Both the position numbers and the translations under genes were made by a program. A stretch of DNA of 55,310 nt from Flavobacteriaceae bacterium (GTDB lineage Bacteria; Bacteroidota; Bacteroidia; Flavobacteriales; Flavobacteriaceae): NCBI GenBank assembly GCA_947464335.1, contig CANHWG010000011.1, positions 1 to 55,310 on the forward strand, read 5' to 3'. Of this stretch, positions 45,431 through 52,885 are shown one piece after another (position 1 is the first letter of the stretch; every line of letters begins with the position of its first letter). The notes under the pieces were generated by a model, which did not search any database, had not been told where the DNA came from, and saw only the letters and a program-made list of their open reading frames with translations.

Positions 45431-46180
45431 ATGAAAAAAATTGGTTTAGCATTTTGTGCATTATTATTGATTTTATCCTCTTGTTCTTCAAGTGATAGTT
45501 CTAGTACTTCATCAGGAACACTACTAAAAAAAGTAATTGAAACTTACGATGACGGAACGGTCGAAACGTTTAATTACATTTATAACGGCAATAAAATTGT
45601 TCGTGTTACCTCTGATTTTGGAGAAGAAACAGTATACACTTATGCAGGTGATCTAATTGTTAAAGAAGAGTCTTATTTAGATGATATGTTAGAAGATGAA
45701 ACCACTTTTGAATATAATGCAAGTCAAAAACTGATTAAGTCAATAAGAACAAATACATCAGAAGTTGAAGTCGATAATTTCACTTACAATTCAAATAATA
45801 CGGTTTCTTTTATAACTACTTATAATGGTGTTACAAAAGCTACAGGAACAATTTATTTTAACGGTGACCAACCATTCAAAAAAGAGATGTTAGTTGATCC
45901 AGGAACTATTTTTGAGATTGATCAAATTGAAGAATCAACTTTTGATAATAAAGTAAATCCTTTAGCAAACGTTTTAGGGTTTTCAAAAATTAATATAGCA
46001 TCTCCTAATTTTAGAGTAGGGTATGATGGGATTTCAAATAATGTTTTAGTGTTTAAAATAGACAATGTCGTTAGAGGAAGTTCTACATATACATACAATA
46101 GTAATAATATGCCGGCATCTGAAGTATATGATGATGAACAAGATGAGTTTGATTCTAACTTACAATATATTTACAATTAA
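45431..46180 (+). CDS. Hypothetical lipoprotein
   Basis: A 249-residue lipoprotein with lipobox LILSSCSSSD and a Ser/Thr-rich stretch after it. The body has short repeats such as VETFNYIYNGNKIVRVTSD, FEYNASQKLIKSIRTN and FTYNSNNTVSFITTYN, of YD-like form. Like the lipoprotein at 14091 in style; perhaps paralogous. Function unknown. Confidence 0.65.
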   Translation: MKKIGLAFCALLLILSSCSSSDSSSTSSGTLLKKVIETYDDGTVETFNYIYNGNKIVRVTSDFGEETVYTYAGDLIVKEESYLDDMLEDETTFEYNASQKLIKSIRTNTSEVEVDNFTYNSNNTVSFITTYNGVTKATGTIYFNGDQPFKKEMLVDPGTIFEIDQIEESTFDNKVNPLANVLGFSKINIASPNFRVGYDGISNNVLVFKIDNVVRGSSTYTYNSNNMPASEVYDDEQDEFDSNLQYIYN

Positions 46181-46188
46181 TTAAAAGT

Positions 46189-46220
46189 AAATCCTGATAA
46201 GTATAAATTTATCAGGATTT
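46189..46220 (+). terminator. Terminator after the lipoprotein gene
   Basis: A 12-bp perfect stem AAATCCTGATAA / TTATCAGGATTT with an 8-base loop, then CTTTTTT. Confidence 0.9.
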
Positions 46221-46280
46221 CTTTTTTATTATTATATTTGAATTATCATTTTCGAATTTTCAAATTGACACAGTAATACA

Positions 46281-47234
46281 ATTAACTTTACTACCAAAAT
46301 ACCAATTTCAAGATATCAAAATCCAATTGATTATTCTTCCAAGATAATCTCAATTGGTTCTTGTTTTGCAGAAAATTTAGGTGAGAAATTCCAATATTTT
46401 AAATTCCAAAGTACAACCAATCCATTTGGAATCATTTTCAATCCAGTTTCTATAGAAAATCTTATTTCAAGAGTAGTCAATAAGCAACTGTTTACCGAAA
46501 ATGATATATTCTTTCACAATGATTTATGGCATTGTTTTGAAGTGCATTCTGAAATTAGCCATCCCGATAAGGAAACATTTTTGACTACTCTGAATCTAAT
46601 AATCCAACAATCTAACACGCAAATAATCCAATCTACACACCTTATAATTACCTATGGTTCGGCTTGGGTATACCGAAATAAAGCATCCAAGAAGATTGTA
46701 GCCAATTGTCATAAAGTACCACAAAGTCAATTTGATAAAGAAATTCTATCGGCAGAAATTATTGAGAAATCTATAAAGAATACCATTAATTTAATTGAGA
46801 AAGTAAATCCAACTTGTAATTTCCTTTTCACAGTTTCACCAGTGCGCCACATCAAAGACGGTTTTGTAGAAAATCAACGCAGCAAAGCACATTTAATAAC
46901 AGCCATTCACAACTCTCAACACATAACTCTCAACACAAATTATTTTCCCAGCTACGAAATCATGATGGACGAACTACGTGATTATCGGTTTTATGCCGAA
47001 GATATGTTGCATCCTAGTAAAACAGCTATTGATTATATTTGGGAGCGTTTTGTTGAAACTCACATTGATGAAACTAGTTATCCAATAATGGAAGAAGTAG
47101 CTAGCATTCAGAAAGGATTAACACACAAACCGTTTAATCCAAATTCTAAAACACACCAACACTTTCTGGAGAATTTGAACCATAAAATAGAATGTCTTCA
47201 AAAGAAAATCCCATCGATTAATTTTTATAAATAA
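46281..47234 (+). CDS. GSCFA domain protein, apparent ATT start
   Basis: The frame is open from a TGA at 46266 and reads INFTTKIPISRYQNPIDYSSKIIS, then GSCFAENLGEKF, the motif that names the family, then TTNPFGIIFNPVSIENL. Family members normally begin MxFRTxIP, and the only codon in the matching place is ATT at 46281-46283; no ATG, GTG or TTG precedes the GTG at 46542, which would remove GSCFA. I therefore annotate 317 residues from ATT. Either ATT truly initiates (as in infC) or the ATG has mutated. A TATATTTG -7 element (46233-46240) supports expression. GSCFA proteins are SGNH-hydrolase-like: GSCFA would hold the Ser nucleophile, and HPSKTAIDYIW near the end holds the His. Two repeat arrays lie within the gene (46593-46632 and 46911-46938). 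Confidence 0.75.
   Translation: MNFTTKIPISRYQNPIDYSSKIISIGSCFAENLGEKFQYFKFQSTTNPFGIIFNPVSIENLISRVVNKQLFTENDIFFHNDLWHCFEVHSEISHPDKETFLTTLNLIIQQSNTQIIQSTHLIITYGSAWVYRNKASKKIVANCHKVPQSQFDKEILSAEIIEKSIKNTINLIEKVNPTCNFLFTVSPVRHIKDGFVENQRSKAHLITAIHNSQHITLNTNYFPSYEIMMDELRDYRFYAEDMLHPSKTAIDYIWERFVETHIDETSYPIMEEVASIQKGLTHKPFNPNSKTHQHFLENLNHKIECLQKKIPSINFYK
46593..46632. repeat. Period-8 array inside the GSCFA gene
   Basis: AATCTAAT, AATCCAAC, AATCTAAC, ACGCAAAT and AATCCAAT follow at 8-base spacing. The same unit as before alaS (AATCTAAT), but here in coding sequence, giving LNLIIQQSNTQIIQST. Confidence 0.6.
46911..46938. repeat. 14-base direct repeat (two times seven) in the GSCFA gene
   Basis: AACTCTCAACACAT is followed directly by AACTCTCAACACAA. 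It is in coding sequence and gives HNSQHITLNTN. Looks like an intergenic-type array expanded within the gene. Confidence 0.75.
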
Positions 47235-47375
47235 ATTACTTATTTTATGCTTGAATAAGGCAAATGCCGTATTGATTGTATTTTAAGTATGTGACAACTT
47301 TGCAACATAACTTAAACCATTTAGATTAGCATTAGCTTTTATTTTTTTGTTAAATTAATTCTATATTTGAGAGCT

Positions 47376-47945
47376 ATGAAACCAGTAGATAGAAAATCCG
47401 AAATTATCAACATTGCTGCAAAACTTTTCAAAGAAAAAGGATACAGTGCAGTTACGATGCGTGATATTGCTCAAGCTATGGATATTAAAGCGGCAAGCTT
47501 ATACAATCATATCAAATCCAAACAAGAAATTCTAGTTTTAATTGTTATCGAAATAGCAGAAGAATTTACCAATGGAATTAATCAAATAGTTAGTTCTGAG
47601 ATTTCTGCCATTCAAAAAATCGAAAAAGTAATTCAATTGCATATCGATATTACCTTGAGAAATTCGGAGGCATTGGCCTGTTTAAATAATGATTGGATGC
47701 ATTTAGCAGATAATGAACTGACCTATTTTATTAAAATGCGAGAAGAGTATGAAGAAAATTTTAGATCCATTATCAAACAAGGAATTGCCAATCAGGAAAT
47801 CAAAAATCTAAACATCGAAGTCGTAATTTTTTCAACACTTTCTACATTGAGAACACTTTACCTTTGGTACGGAAAGAAAAAAGCCATCAACCCCGAAGTA
47901 CTTAAAGCCAATATGATTCAGGTACTTCTTAACGGAATAGTTTAA
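47376..47945 (+). CDS. TetR family regulator of the paa genes (probable)
   Basis: A 189-residue protein from the ATG at 47376 (the TTG at 47367 is inside a TATATTTG -7 element at 47362-47369, so it is not used). N-terminal TetR helix-turn-helix: KSEIINIAAKLFKEKGYSAVTMRDIAQAMDIKAASLYNHIKSKQEIL. The C-terminal ligand domain is helical. It lies 150 bases ahead of paaE on the same strand, with a perfect palindrome between (48059-48078), so it is most likely a repressor released by phenylacetyl-CoA, as known for TetR-type PaaR proteins. The ligand is inferred. Confidence 0.85.
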   Translation: MKPVDRKSEIINIAAKLFKEKGYSAVTMRDIAQAMDIKAASLYNHIKSKQEILVLIVIEIAEEFTNGINQIVSSEISAIQKIEKVIQLHIDITLRNSEALACLNNDWMHLADNELTYFIKMREEYEENFRSIIKQGIANQEIKNLNIEVVIFSTLSTLRTLYLWYGKKKAINPEVLKANMIQVLLNGIV

Positions 47946-48044
47946 TCATAACACGAGATTACAGAAACTAAACGAACAGTAAACTCTTAGGGTTTAATAA
48001 ATCAAAAAAATTACAACGTTTTCGTAATCAATCAAAAAAATCAT

Positions 48045-48052
48045 TAAATTTG
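48045..48052 (+). promoter_or_regulatory. -7 element of the paa operon
   Basis: TAAATTTG, a perfect TAnnTTTG match; the -33 region is weak. It ends 6 bases before the palindrome, so the start of transcription falls at or in the operator. Confidence 0.65.
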
Positions 48053-48058
48053 CATAAC

Positions 48059-48078
48059 AAACTAACAACTGTTAGTTT
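48059..48078 (+). promoter_or_regulatory. Putative TetR operator of the paa operon
   Basis: A perfect inverted repeat AAACTAACA-AC-TGTTAGTTT (9-2-9). It lies between the -7 element and the paaE ATG, in the typical position for a repressor site, and the TetR gene is directly upstream. Confidence 0.8.
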
Positions 48079-48095
48079 TAATAAAACGTATGTAA

Positions 48096-49169
48096 ATGTC
48101 AAAATTCCATCGTATAAAAATTGCAGATATTTATAAAGAAACAAAAGATTGTTCCGTCATTTCTTTTGAAATACCTGTCGAATTACAAGAAGAATTTCAG
48201 TATAGTCAAGGACAACATCTTACCTTAAAATCATCCATTGATGGTAAAGAGGAACGCCGATCGTATTCGCTTTGTTCTAGTCCAATAGAAAATAAATGGA
48301 AAGTGGCCGTCAAAAAAATCAACGGTGGCGTCTTTTCTACTTTTGTAAACGAGAAAATAAAAAAAGGAGATTATCTTGAGTTAATGCCACCTAACGGTGA
48401 TTTTTTTATACCAGTAAATCCGTCTGAATCTAAAAATTATATTGCTTTTGCAGCGGGTAGTGGTATTACCCCAATACTTTCTATTATCAAAACGCATTTA
48501 GCACTAGAACCCCAAAGTACTTTCAAACTTTTTTATTTAAATAGAAGTGTAAAATCAATCATCTTTAAAGAAGAGATTGAATTACTTAAAAATAAGTATT
48601 TTGATCGATTTGAAATTTTTCATTTTCTAACCAAAGAACATCGCAACATTGAGTTATTAAATGGTCGATTTACTAAGGAAAAGTTACAAATATTGTCAAG
48701 TAAAATAATAGATATTCCAGCGATAGATGATTGTTTTATTTGTGGTCCAGAGGAAATGATTTTTCTCATACGGGATGAATTAGTTTCGGCCGGACTATCC
48801 CAAGATAAAATACATTTTGAATTGTTTTCAACCGGTAATTCAGATGAAGATAAACAACGTATTTCTAAAATATTAGAACAAAAAGTTGAAGGAACCGAAG
48901 TCACTATAATTGATGGCGGGATAGAATTCCATTTCACCATGGATGATGATTTTGACAATATTCTCGATGGTGCCTTAGCGGCCGGTGCTGATTTACCATT
49001 CGCTTGTAAAGGCGGCGTTTGTAGTACGTGTCGATGTCAAATAATTTCAGGAACCGTTGAAATGAAAATCAATTATGCATTGGATGAAAAAGAGGTTGCA
49101 AAAGGACTTATTTTAAGTTGTCAAGCCGTTCCAACTTCAAAAAATGTTGTAATTGAATTTGGAGTATAA
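48096..49169 (+). CDS. paaE: Phenylacetyl-CoA epoxidase reductase subunit PaaE
   Basis: A 357-residue flavin/iron-sulfur reductase. N-terminal FAD-binding barrel (QHLTLKSSIDGKEERRSYSLCSSP), NAD-binding part (FAAGSGITPILSIIK, CFICGPEEM), and C-terminal plant-type 2Fe-2S domain with CKGGVCSTCRCQ and a later Cys in LSCQA. It passes electrons from NADPH to the PaaAC oxygenase. First gene after the operator; in enteric bacteria paaE follows paaA-D, so this order is the Bacteroidota form. Confidence 0.95.
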   Translation: MSKFHRIKIADIYKETKDCSVISFEIPVELQEEFQYSQGQHLTLKSSIDGKEERRSYSLCSSPIENKWKVAVKKINGGVFSTFVNEKIKKGDYLELMPPNGDFFIPVNPSESKNYIAFAAGSGITPILSIIKTHLALEPQSTFKLFYLNRSVKSIIFKEEIELLKNKYFDRFEIFHFLTKEHRNIELLNGRFTKEKLQILSSKIIDIPAIDDCFICGPEEMIFLIRDELVSAGLSQDKIHFELFSTGNSDEDKQRISKILEQKVEGTEVTIIDGGIEFHFTMDDDFDNILDGALAAGADLPFACKGGVCSTCRCQIISGTVEMKINYALDEKEVAKGLILSCQAVPTSKNVVIEFGV

Positions 49170-49173
49170 ATTA

Positions 49174-49201
49174 ATTAACAATTGATAATTAACAATTGAA
49201 A
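49174..49201. repeat. Period-7 array in the paaE-paaA spacer
   Basis: ATTAACA, ATTGATA, ATTAACA and ATTGAAA follow at exact 7-base spacing, filling the spacer. The unit is the same as that before paaJ (54444 on), but only one orientation is present. Confidence 0.8.
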
Positions 49202-49206
49202 GAATT

Positions 49207-50163
49207 ATGTCAGAATTAGAAGTTAAAAATTTAGAAGCAATCTTCGATGCTCGCATCGCTAGAGACGAAAAAATCGAACCCAAAGATTGGATGCCCGAAA
49301 AATATCGTCAAACGCATATTCGTCAAATCTCTCAACATGCGCATTCCGAAATAGTAGGGATGTTGCCCGAAGGGAATTGGATTACTAGAGCGCCTTCCTT
49401 AAAAAGAAAAGCCGCTTTATTAGCTAAAATTCAAGACGAAGCGGGTCATGGTTTGTATTTATATAGTGCTTGTGAAACCTTAGGTGTTTCACGCGAAGAA
49501 TTATACGATCAACTCCACTCGGGTAAAGCTAAATATTCCAGTATTTTCAATTATCCAACACTAACTTGGGCCGATATGGGAGCTATTGGTTGGCTTGTTG
49601 ATGGTGCTGCCATTATCAATCAAGTGCCTTTAACGGCTACTTCTTTTGGTCCTTATGCTCGTGCCATGGTTCGTGTATGTAAAGAAGAAAGTTTTCACCA
49701 ACGTCAAGGATTTCAAATCATGATGACTTTGGCAAACGGTTCACCCGAACAAAAAGAAATGGCTCAAGATGCGCTTAACCGTTGGTGGTGGCCATCCTTA
49801 ATGATGCTTGGACCAACCGATGCCGAATCAGTGCACACCGAACAATCCATGAAATGGAAATTAAAACGTAAATCTAACGACGAATTACGTCAACAATTTG
49901 TAGACCAAACCGTTCCTCAAGCCGATATGATTGGCCTCACCATTCCAGATCCAAACTTAAAATGGAATGCAGAAACCAAACGTTATGATTTTGGTGAAAT
50001 GGATTGGGATGAATTTTGGCAAGTAGTAAAAGGTCACGGTCCATGCAATAAAGAGCGAATTTCAGCTAGAGTAAAGGCATGGAATAATGGTAAGTGGGTG
50101 CGTGATGCAGCAATGGCTTATGCCGAAAAACAAGCAAATAAAGAAATTAAAAAAGCAATATAA
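49207..50163 (+). CDS. paaA: Phenylacetyl-CoA epoxidase catalytic subunit PaaA
   Basis: A 318-residue ferritin-like diiron oxygenase. Seen: metal ligands in [17 protein letters not shown] (E, H of the ExxH) and [11 protein letters not shown], and [13 protein letters not shown]. With PaaB, C and E it converts phenylacetyl-CoA to the ring 1,2-epoxide. Length normal. Confidence 0.97.
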   Translation: MSELEVKNLEAIFDARIARDEKIEPKDWMPEKYRQTHIRQISQHAHSEIVGMLPEGNWITRAPSLKRKAALLAKIQDEAGHGLYLYSACETLGVSREELYDQLHSGKAKYSSIFNYPTLTWADMGAIGWLVDGAAIINQVPLTATSFGPYARAMVRVCKEESFHQRQGFQIMMTLANGSPEQKEMAQDALNRWWWPSLMMLGPTDAESVHTEQSMKWKLKRKSNDELRQQFVDQTVPQADMIGLTIPDPNLKWNAETKRYDFGEMDWDEFWQVVKGHGPCNKERISARVKAWNNGKWVRDAAMAYAEKQANKEIKKAI

Positions 50164-50167
50164 TTCA

Positions 50168-50235
50168 GTCGAATGTCAAAGGTCAAAAGTCGAAAGATGG
50201 ATGACTTTAGACTTTAGACTTTAAGACTTTAGACT
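50168..50235. repeat. Head-to-head period-7 array, paaA-paaB spacer
   Basis: Left half GTCGAAT, GTCAAAG, GTCAAAA, GTCGAAA (50168-50195, exact 7-base period), a 7-base centre GATGGAT, then GACTTTA three times (50203-50223), one base, GACTTTA (50225-50231) and GACT, ending against the paaB ATG. GTC is the inverse of GAC, so the right half is the left half inverted. It fills the whole spacer. Confidence 0.92.
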
Positions 50236-50517
50236 ATGAAAAACTGGCCACTTTGGGAAGTATTTATAAGAAGCAAAAACGGATTGGAACATCGTCATTG
50301 TGGTTCACTCCACGCAAGTGATGCCACCATGGCACTAGAAAATGCACGTGACGTTTATACGCGCAGAATGGAAGGTGTAAGTATTTGGGTAGTGCCTTCT
50401 GCTCAAATTACAGCATCTAATCCTGAGCATAGTGCCGAACTTTTCGAACCAGCAAAGGATAAAGTATATCGTCATCCTACTTTTTATGAATTGCCAGATG
50501 AACTAAAACACATGTAA
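50236..50517 (+). CDS. paaB: Phenylacetyl-CoA epoxidase structural subunit PaaB
   Basis: A 93-residue protein, the usual length. Seen: KNWPLWEVFIRSKNGLEHRHCGSLHASDATMALENARDVYTRR, conserved in PaaB, then YRHPTFYELPDE. It bridges PaaAC heterodimers. Translation starts directly against the repeat array, whose last unit ends at the ATG. Confidence 0.95.
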   Translation: MKNWPLWEVFIRSKNGLEHRHCGSLHASDATMALENARDVYTRRMEGVSIWVVPSAQITASNPEHSAELFEPAKDKVYRHPTFYELPDELKHM

Positions 50518-50569
50518 TTTTTGGAAAAAATTGCAATTTCTACGATGGTGGAAAACAAAACAACTTAAA

Positions 50570-51322
50570 ATGAACAACAATTTAATTCAATACATCTACG
50601 GTATAGCGGATAATTCCCTGATTTTAGGGCAACGACTTGGCGAACTTTGCGGTCACGGTCCGAGTTTAGAAACCGATATAGCAATGACCAATATCTCCTT
50701 AGACCTATTGGGTCAAGTAAGGAGTTATTATCAATATGTGGCCAAATTAATCGGAAATGATGCTACCGAAGATACCATTGCCTTTCTAAGAAAAGAACGA
50801 GAATATAAAAATGTATTATTGGTAGAACAACCCAATCAAGATTTTGCGTATTCCATTTCAAGACAATTCCTGTTTGATATATTTCATTTATTGTTGTTAG
50901 AACAATTACAAAATAGTTCCGATGCAACATTATCGGCTATTGCTAAAAAAAGCATCAAAGAGGTTTCATATCATACTCGTTTTTCTTCCGATTGGATTCG
51001 CAGATTAGGAGATGGAACCGATGAAAGTCATAACCGAATTCAAGAAGCCCTAAACCATTTATGGGTATTTACGGATGAATTATTTCATCAAACTGATGCT
51101 GATAAATCTATGGTTTCAGAAGAAATAGGAGTGGATGTTACGCAACTAAAAGAGGTATTTTACACTAAAGTAAGTGCTATTTTAGAAGAAGCAACATTGC
51201 AAACACCCAACATTGAATATTTTCAAAAAGGAGGAAAACAGGGCGTTCATAGCGAACATATGGGTTATTTGTTAGCCGATTTGCAATACATGCAACGCAC
51301 CTATCCAAACATGAATTGGTAA
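50570..51322 (+). CDS. paaC: Phenylacetyl-CoA epoxidase subunit PaaC
   Basis: A 250-residue ferritin-like protein from the ATG at 50570 (MNNNLIQYIYG); the frame opens earlier at 50531, but 13 residues before it look non-coding. Seen: GHGPSLETDIAMTNISLDLLGQVR, EVSYHTRFSSDWIRRLGDGT, and GVHSEHMGYLLADLQYMQRTYP. It pairs with PaaA and holds the complex, without its own diiron activity. Confidence 0.93.
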   Translation: MNNNLIQYIYGIADNSLILGQRLGELCGHGPSLETDIAMTNISLDLLGQVRSYYQYVAKLIGNDATEDTIAFLRKEREYKNVLLVEQPNQDFAYSISRQFLFDIFHLLLLEQLQNSSDATLSAIAKKSIKEVSYHTRFSSDWIRRLGDGTDESHNRIQEALNHLWVFTDELFHQTDADKSMVSEEIGVDVTQLKEVFYTKVSAILEEATLQTPNIEYFQKGGKQGVHSEHMGYLLADLQYMQRTYPNMNW

Positions 51323-51340
51323 ATGAGAAACGATTGTCCA

Positions 51341-51369
51341 CCCAAAGCTTTGCTCGAACTGGCGAAGCA
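51341..51369. repeat. Dispersed repeat element, paaC-paaD spacer
   Basis: CCCAAAGCTTTGCTCGAACTGG followed by CGAAGCA. Resembles 51924-51953 (CCCGAGAGCTTTG, then AATTGGTGAAGCA) and, inverted, 12225-12256. It is followed by a short AATCTTA/ATCTAAT array up to the paaD ATG. Confidence 0.65.
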
Positions 51370-51390
51370 ATCTTAATCTAATAAATCTTA

Positions 51391-51891
51391 ATGACAGAAG
51401 AACTCACACATATTGATCCAAAACTCTTCGAAATACTTGAAACAGTATCCGATCCAGAGATTCCAGTTTTGTCAATTATGGAAATGGGTGTAGTGCGTTC
51501 TGCTAAAATTATAAATGATTTAGTTGAAATTCAAATCACGCCAACCTATAGTGGTTGCCCCGCAATGGACGTAATAGGCGATGATATTATTTCAGCATTC
51601 AAACAAAAAGGGTACGAAGCCACAGTAGAATTAATCCTATCGCCAGCATGGACAACCGATTGGATTACTCCTAAAGGCCGATTCGCCCTAGAAAAATACG
51701 GAATTGCTTCACCCTTATCAGAATCAGCCGATAAAGAAGCACTTCTTGGGAATAAAAAATTGGTAAAATGTCCACAATGTGGCTCATTAAATACCAAATT
51801 AGTTAGTCAATTCGGTTCAACAGCTTGCAAAGCATTGTTTCAATGTGATGATTGCCTAGAGCCATTCGACTATTTTAAATGTTTAAAATAA
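51391..51891 (+). CDS. paaD: Phenylacetate degradation protein PaaD
   Basis: A 166-residue protein: an N-terminal DUF59/MIP18 domain (LETVSDPEIPVLSIMEMGVVRSAKI, PTYSGCPAMDVI) and a C-terminal four-Cys metal site (CPQCGSLN, CDDCLEPFDYFKC). PaaD is thought to place the iron-sulfur cluster in PaaE. Length and order normal. Confidence 0.94.
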   Translation: MTEELTHIDPKLFEILETVSDPEIPVLSIMEMGVVRSAKIINDLVEIQITPTYSGCPAMDVIGDDIISAFKQKGYEATVELILSPAWTTDWITPKGRFALEKYGIASPLSESADKEALLGNKKLVKCPQCGSLNTKLVSQFGSTACKALFQCDDCLEPFDYFKCLK

Positions 51892-51923
51892 TGAGATAAT
51901 GATTGTTTGATGTTGATTTTTGA

Positions 51924-51953
51924 CCCGAGAGCTTTGTTTCAATTGGTGAAGCA
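51924..51953. repeat. Dispersed repeat element, paaD-paaG spacer
   Basis: CCCGAGAGCTTTG then TTTCAATTGGTGAAGCA, a second copy of the element at 51341-51369. The rest of the 127-base spacer is AT-rich, with a partial CTTCAAT duplication near 51998-52010. Confidence 0.6.
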
Positions 51954-52018
51954 TATATGAAATTTTAAAAGTTCCAAAATCAAAAATCGTTATTCTTCAA
52001 TCTTCAATAAATATAGGT

Positions 52019-52801
52019 ATGAGCAATTCAATAGAACTAAAAATTGAAAATAATATTGCGTGGATAACACTCAACAGACCCGAAGTTTTCAATAGTTTCA
52101 ATCGAGAAATGGCGTTTCTGTTACAAGAAACTCTAGATAATTGTGCCAATGATATAAATGTTCGAGCACTAGTAATCACCGGGAACGGCAAGGCATTTTG
52201 CGCCGGACAAGATTTAAAAGAAGTAACAGACCCAGAATTAAATCCAGGTTTCAGAAAAATATTAGAAGAACATTACAATCCAATCATTCAAAAAATTAGA
52301 AGCATCGAAAAACCAATTATTGCTGCTGTCAATGGTGTAGCTGCTGGGGCAGGAGCCAATATTGCTTTGGCTTGCGATGTTGTAGTAGTAACGGAAAGTG
52401 CAAGTTTTATTCAAGCATTTAGTAAAATCGGATTAATTCCAGATAGTGCCGGAACTTTCTTTTTGCCAAGATTAATTGGTTTTCAAAAAGCATCTGCCCT
52501 AATGATGTTGGGTGATAAAGTAACAGCACAAGAAGCGCTTCAAATGGGAATGATATATAAAATTTATCCAACAGGATTGTTTGAAGAAGAAGTAATGACC
52601 TTAGCGTCAACGTTAGCTCAAATGCCAACCAAAGCAATCGGTTTAACCAAAAGATTATTAAATCAATCGATGACTAATAATCTAGAACAACAATTGGCTT
52701 TAGAAAGTGATTTGCAAATCGAAGCGAGTTCGTCTAACGATTACAAAGAAGGTGTAACCGCTTTTGTAGAAAAAAGAAAACCTGAATTTAAAGGAAATTA
52801 A
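52019..52801 (+). CDS. paaG: Ring 1,2-epoxyphenylacetyl-CoA isomerase PaaG
   Basis: A 260-residue crotonase. Seen: oxyanion-hole segments KAFCAGQDLKE and NGVAAGAGANIALACD, and AFSKIGLIPDSAGTFFLPR, with the Asp of IPD that acts as the base in PaaG rather than the Glu pair of true hydratases. It turns the epoxide into the oxepin form. Gene context fits. Confusion with a PaaF hydratase is possible but less likely. Confidence 0.88.
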   Translation: MSNSIELKIENNIAWITLNRPEVFNSFNREMAFLLQETLDNCANDINVRALVITGNGKAFCAGQDLKEVTDPELNPGFRKILEEHYNPIIQKIRSIEKPIIAAVNGVAAGAGANIALACDVVVVTESASFIQAFSKIGLIPDSAGTFFLPRLIGFQKASALMMLGDKVTAQEALQMGMIYKIYPTGLFEEEVMTLASTLAQMPTKAIGLTKRLLNQSMTNNLEQQLALESDLQIEASSSNDYKEGVTAFVEKRKPEFKGN

Positions 52802-52819
52802 TACAGACAACTCAGAACG

Positions 52820-52884
52820 TTAGACATTTTAGACAAAAATCTAAGAAGTCTAAGAAGTCTAGGAAATCTAAAAGGTCTAAAAAA
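52820..52884. repeat. Head-to-head period-9 array, paaG-paaH spacer
   Basis: TTAGACATT and TTAGACAAA (52820-52837), then five 9-base units TCTAAGAAG, TCTAAGAAG, TCTAGGAAA, TCTAAAAGG, TCTAAAAAA (52840-52884), ending one base before the paaH ATG. TTAGA and TCTAA are inverse, so the right half is inverted to the left. Confidence 0.9.
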
Positions 52885-52885
52885 A

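Noticed and set aside
47367..47375. TTG start for the TetR gene
   Set aside because: The TTG is part of the TATATTTG -7 element, so it would not be in the mRNA; ATG at 47376 fits the family.
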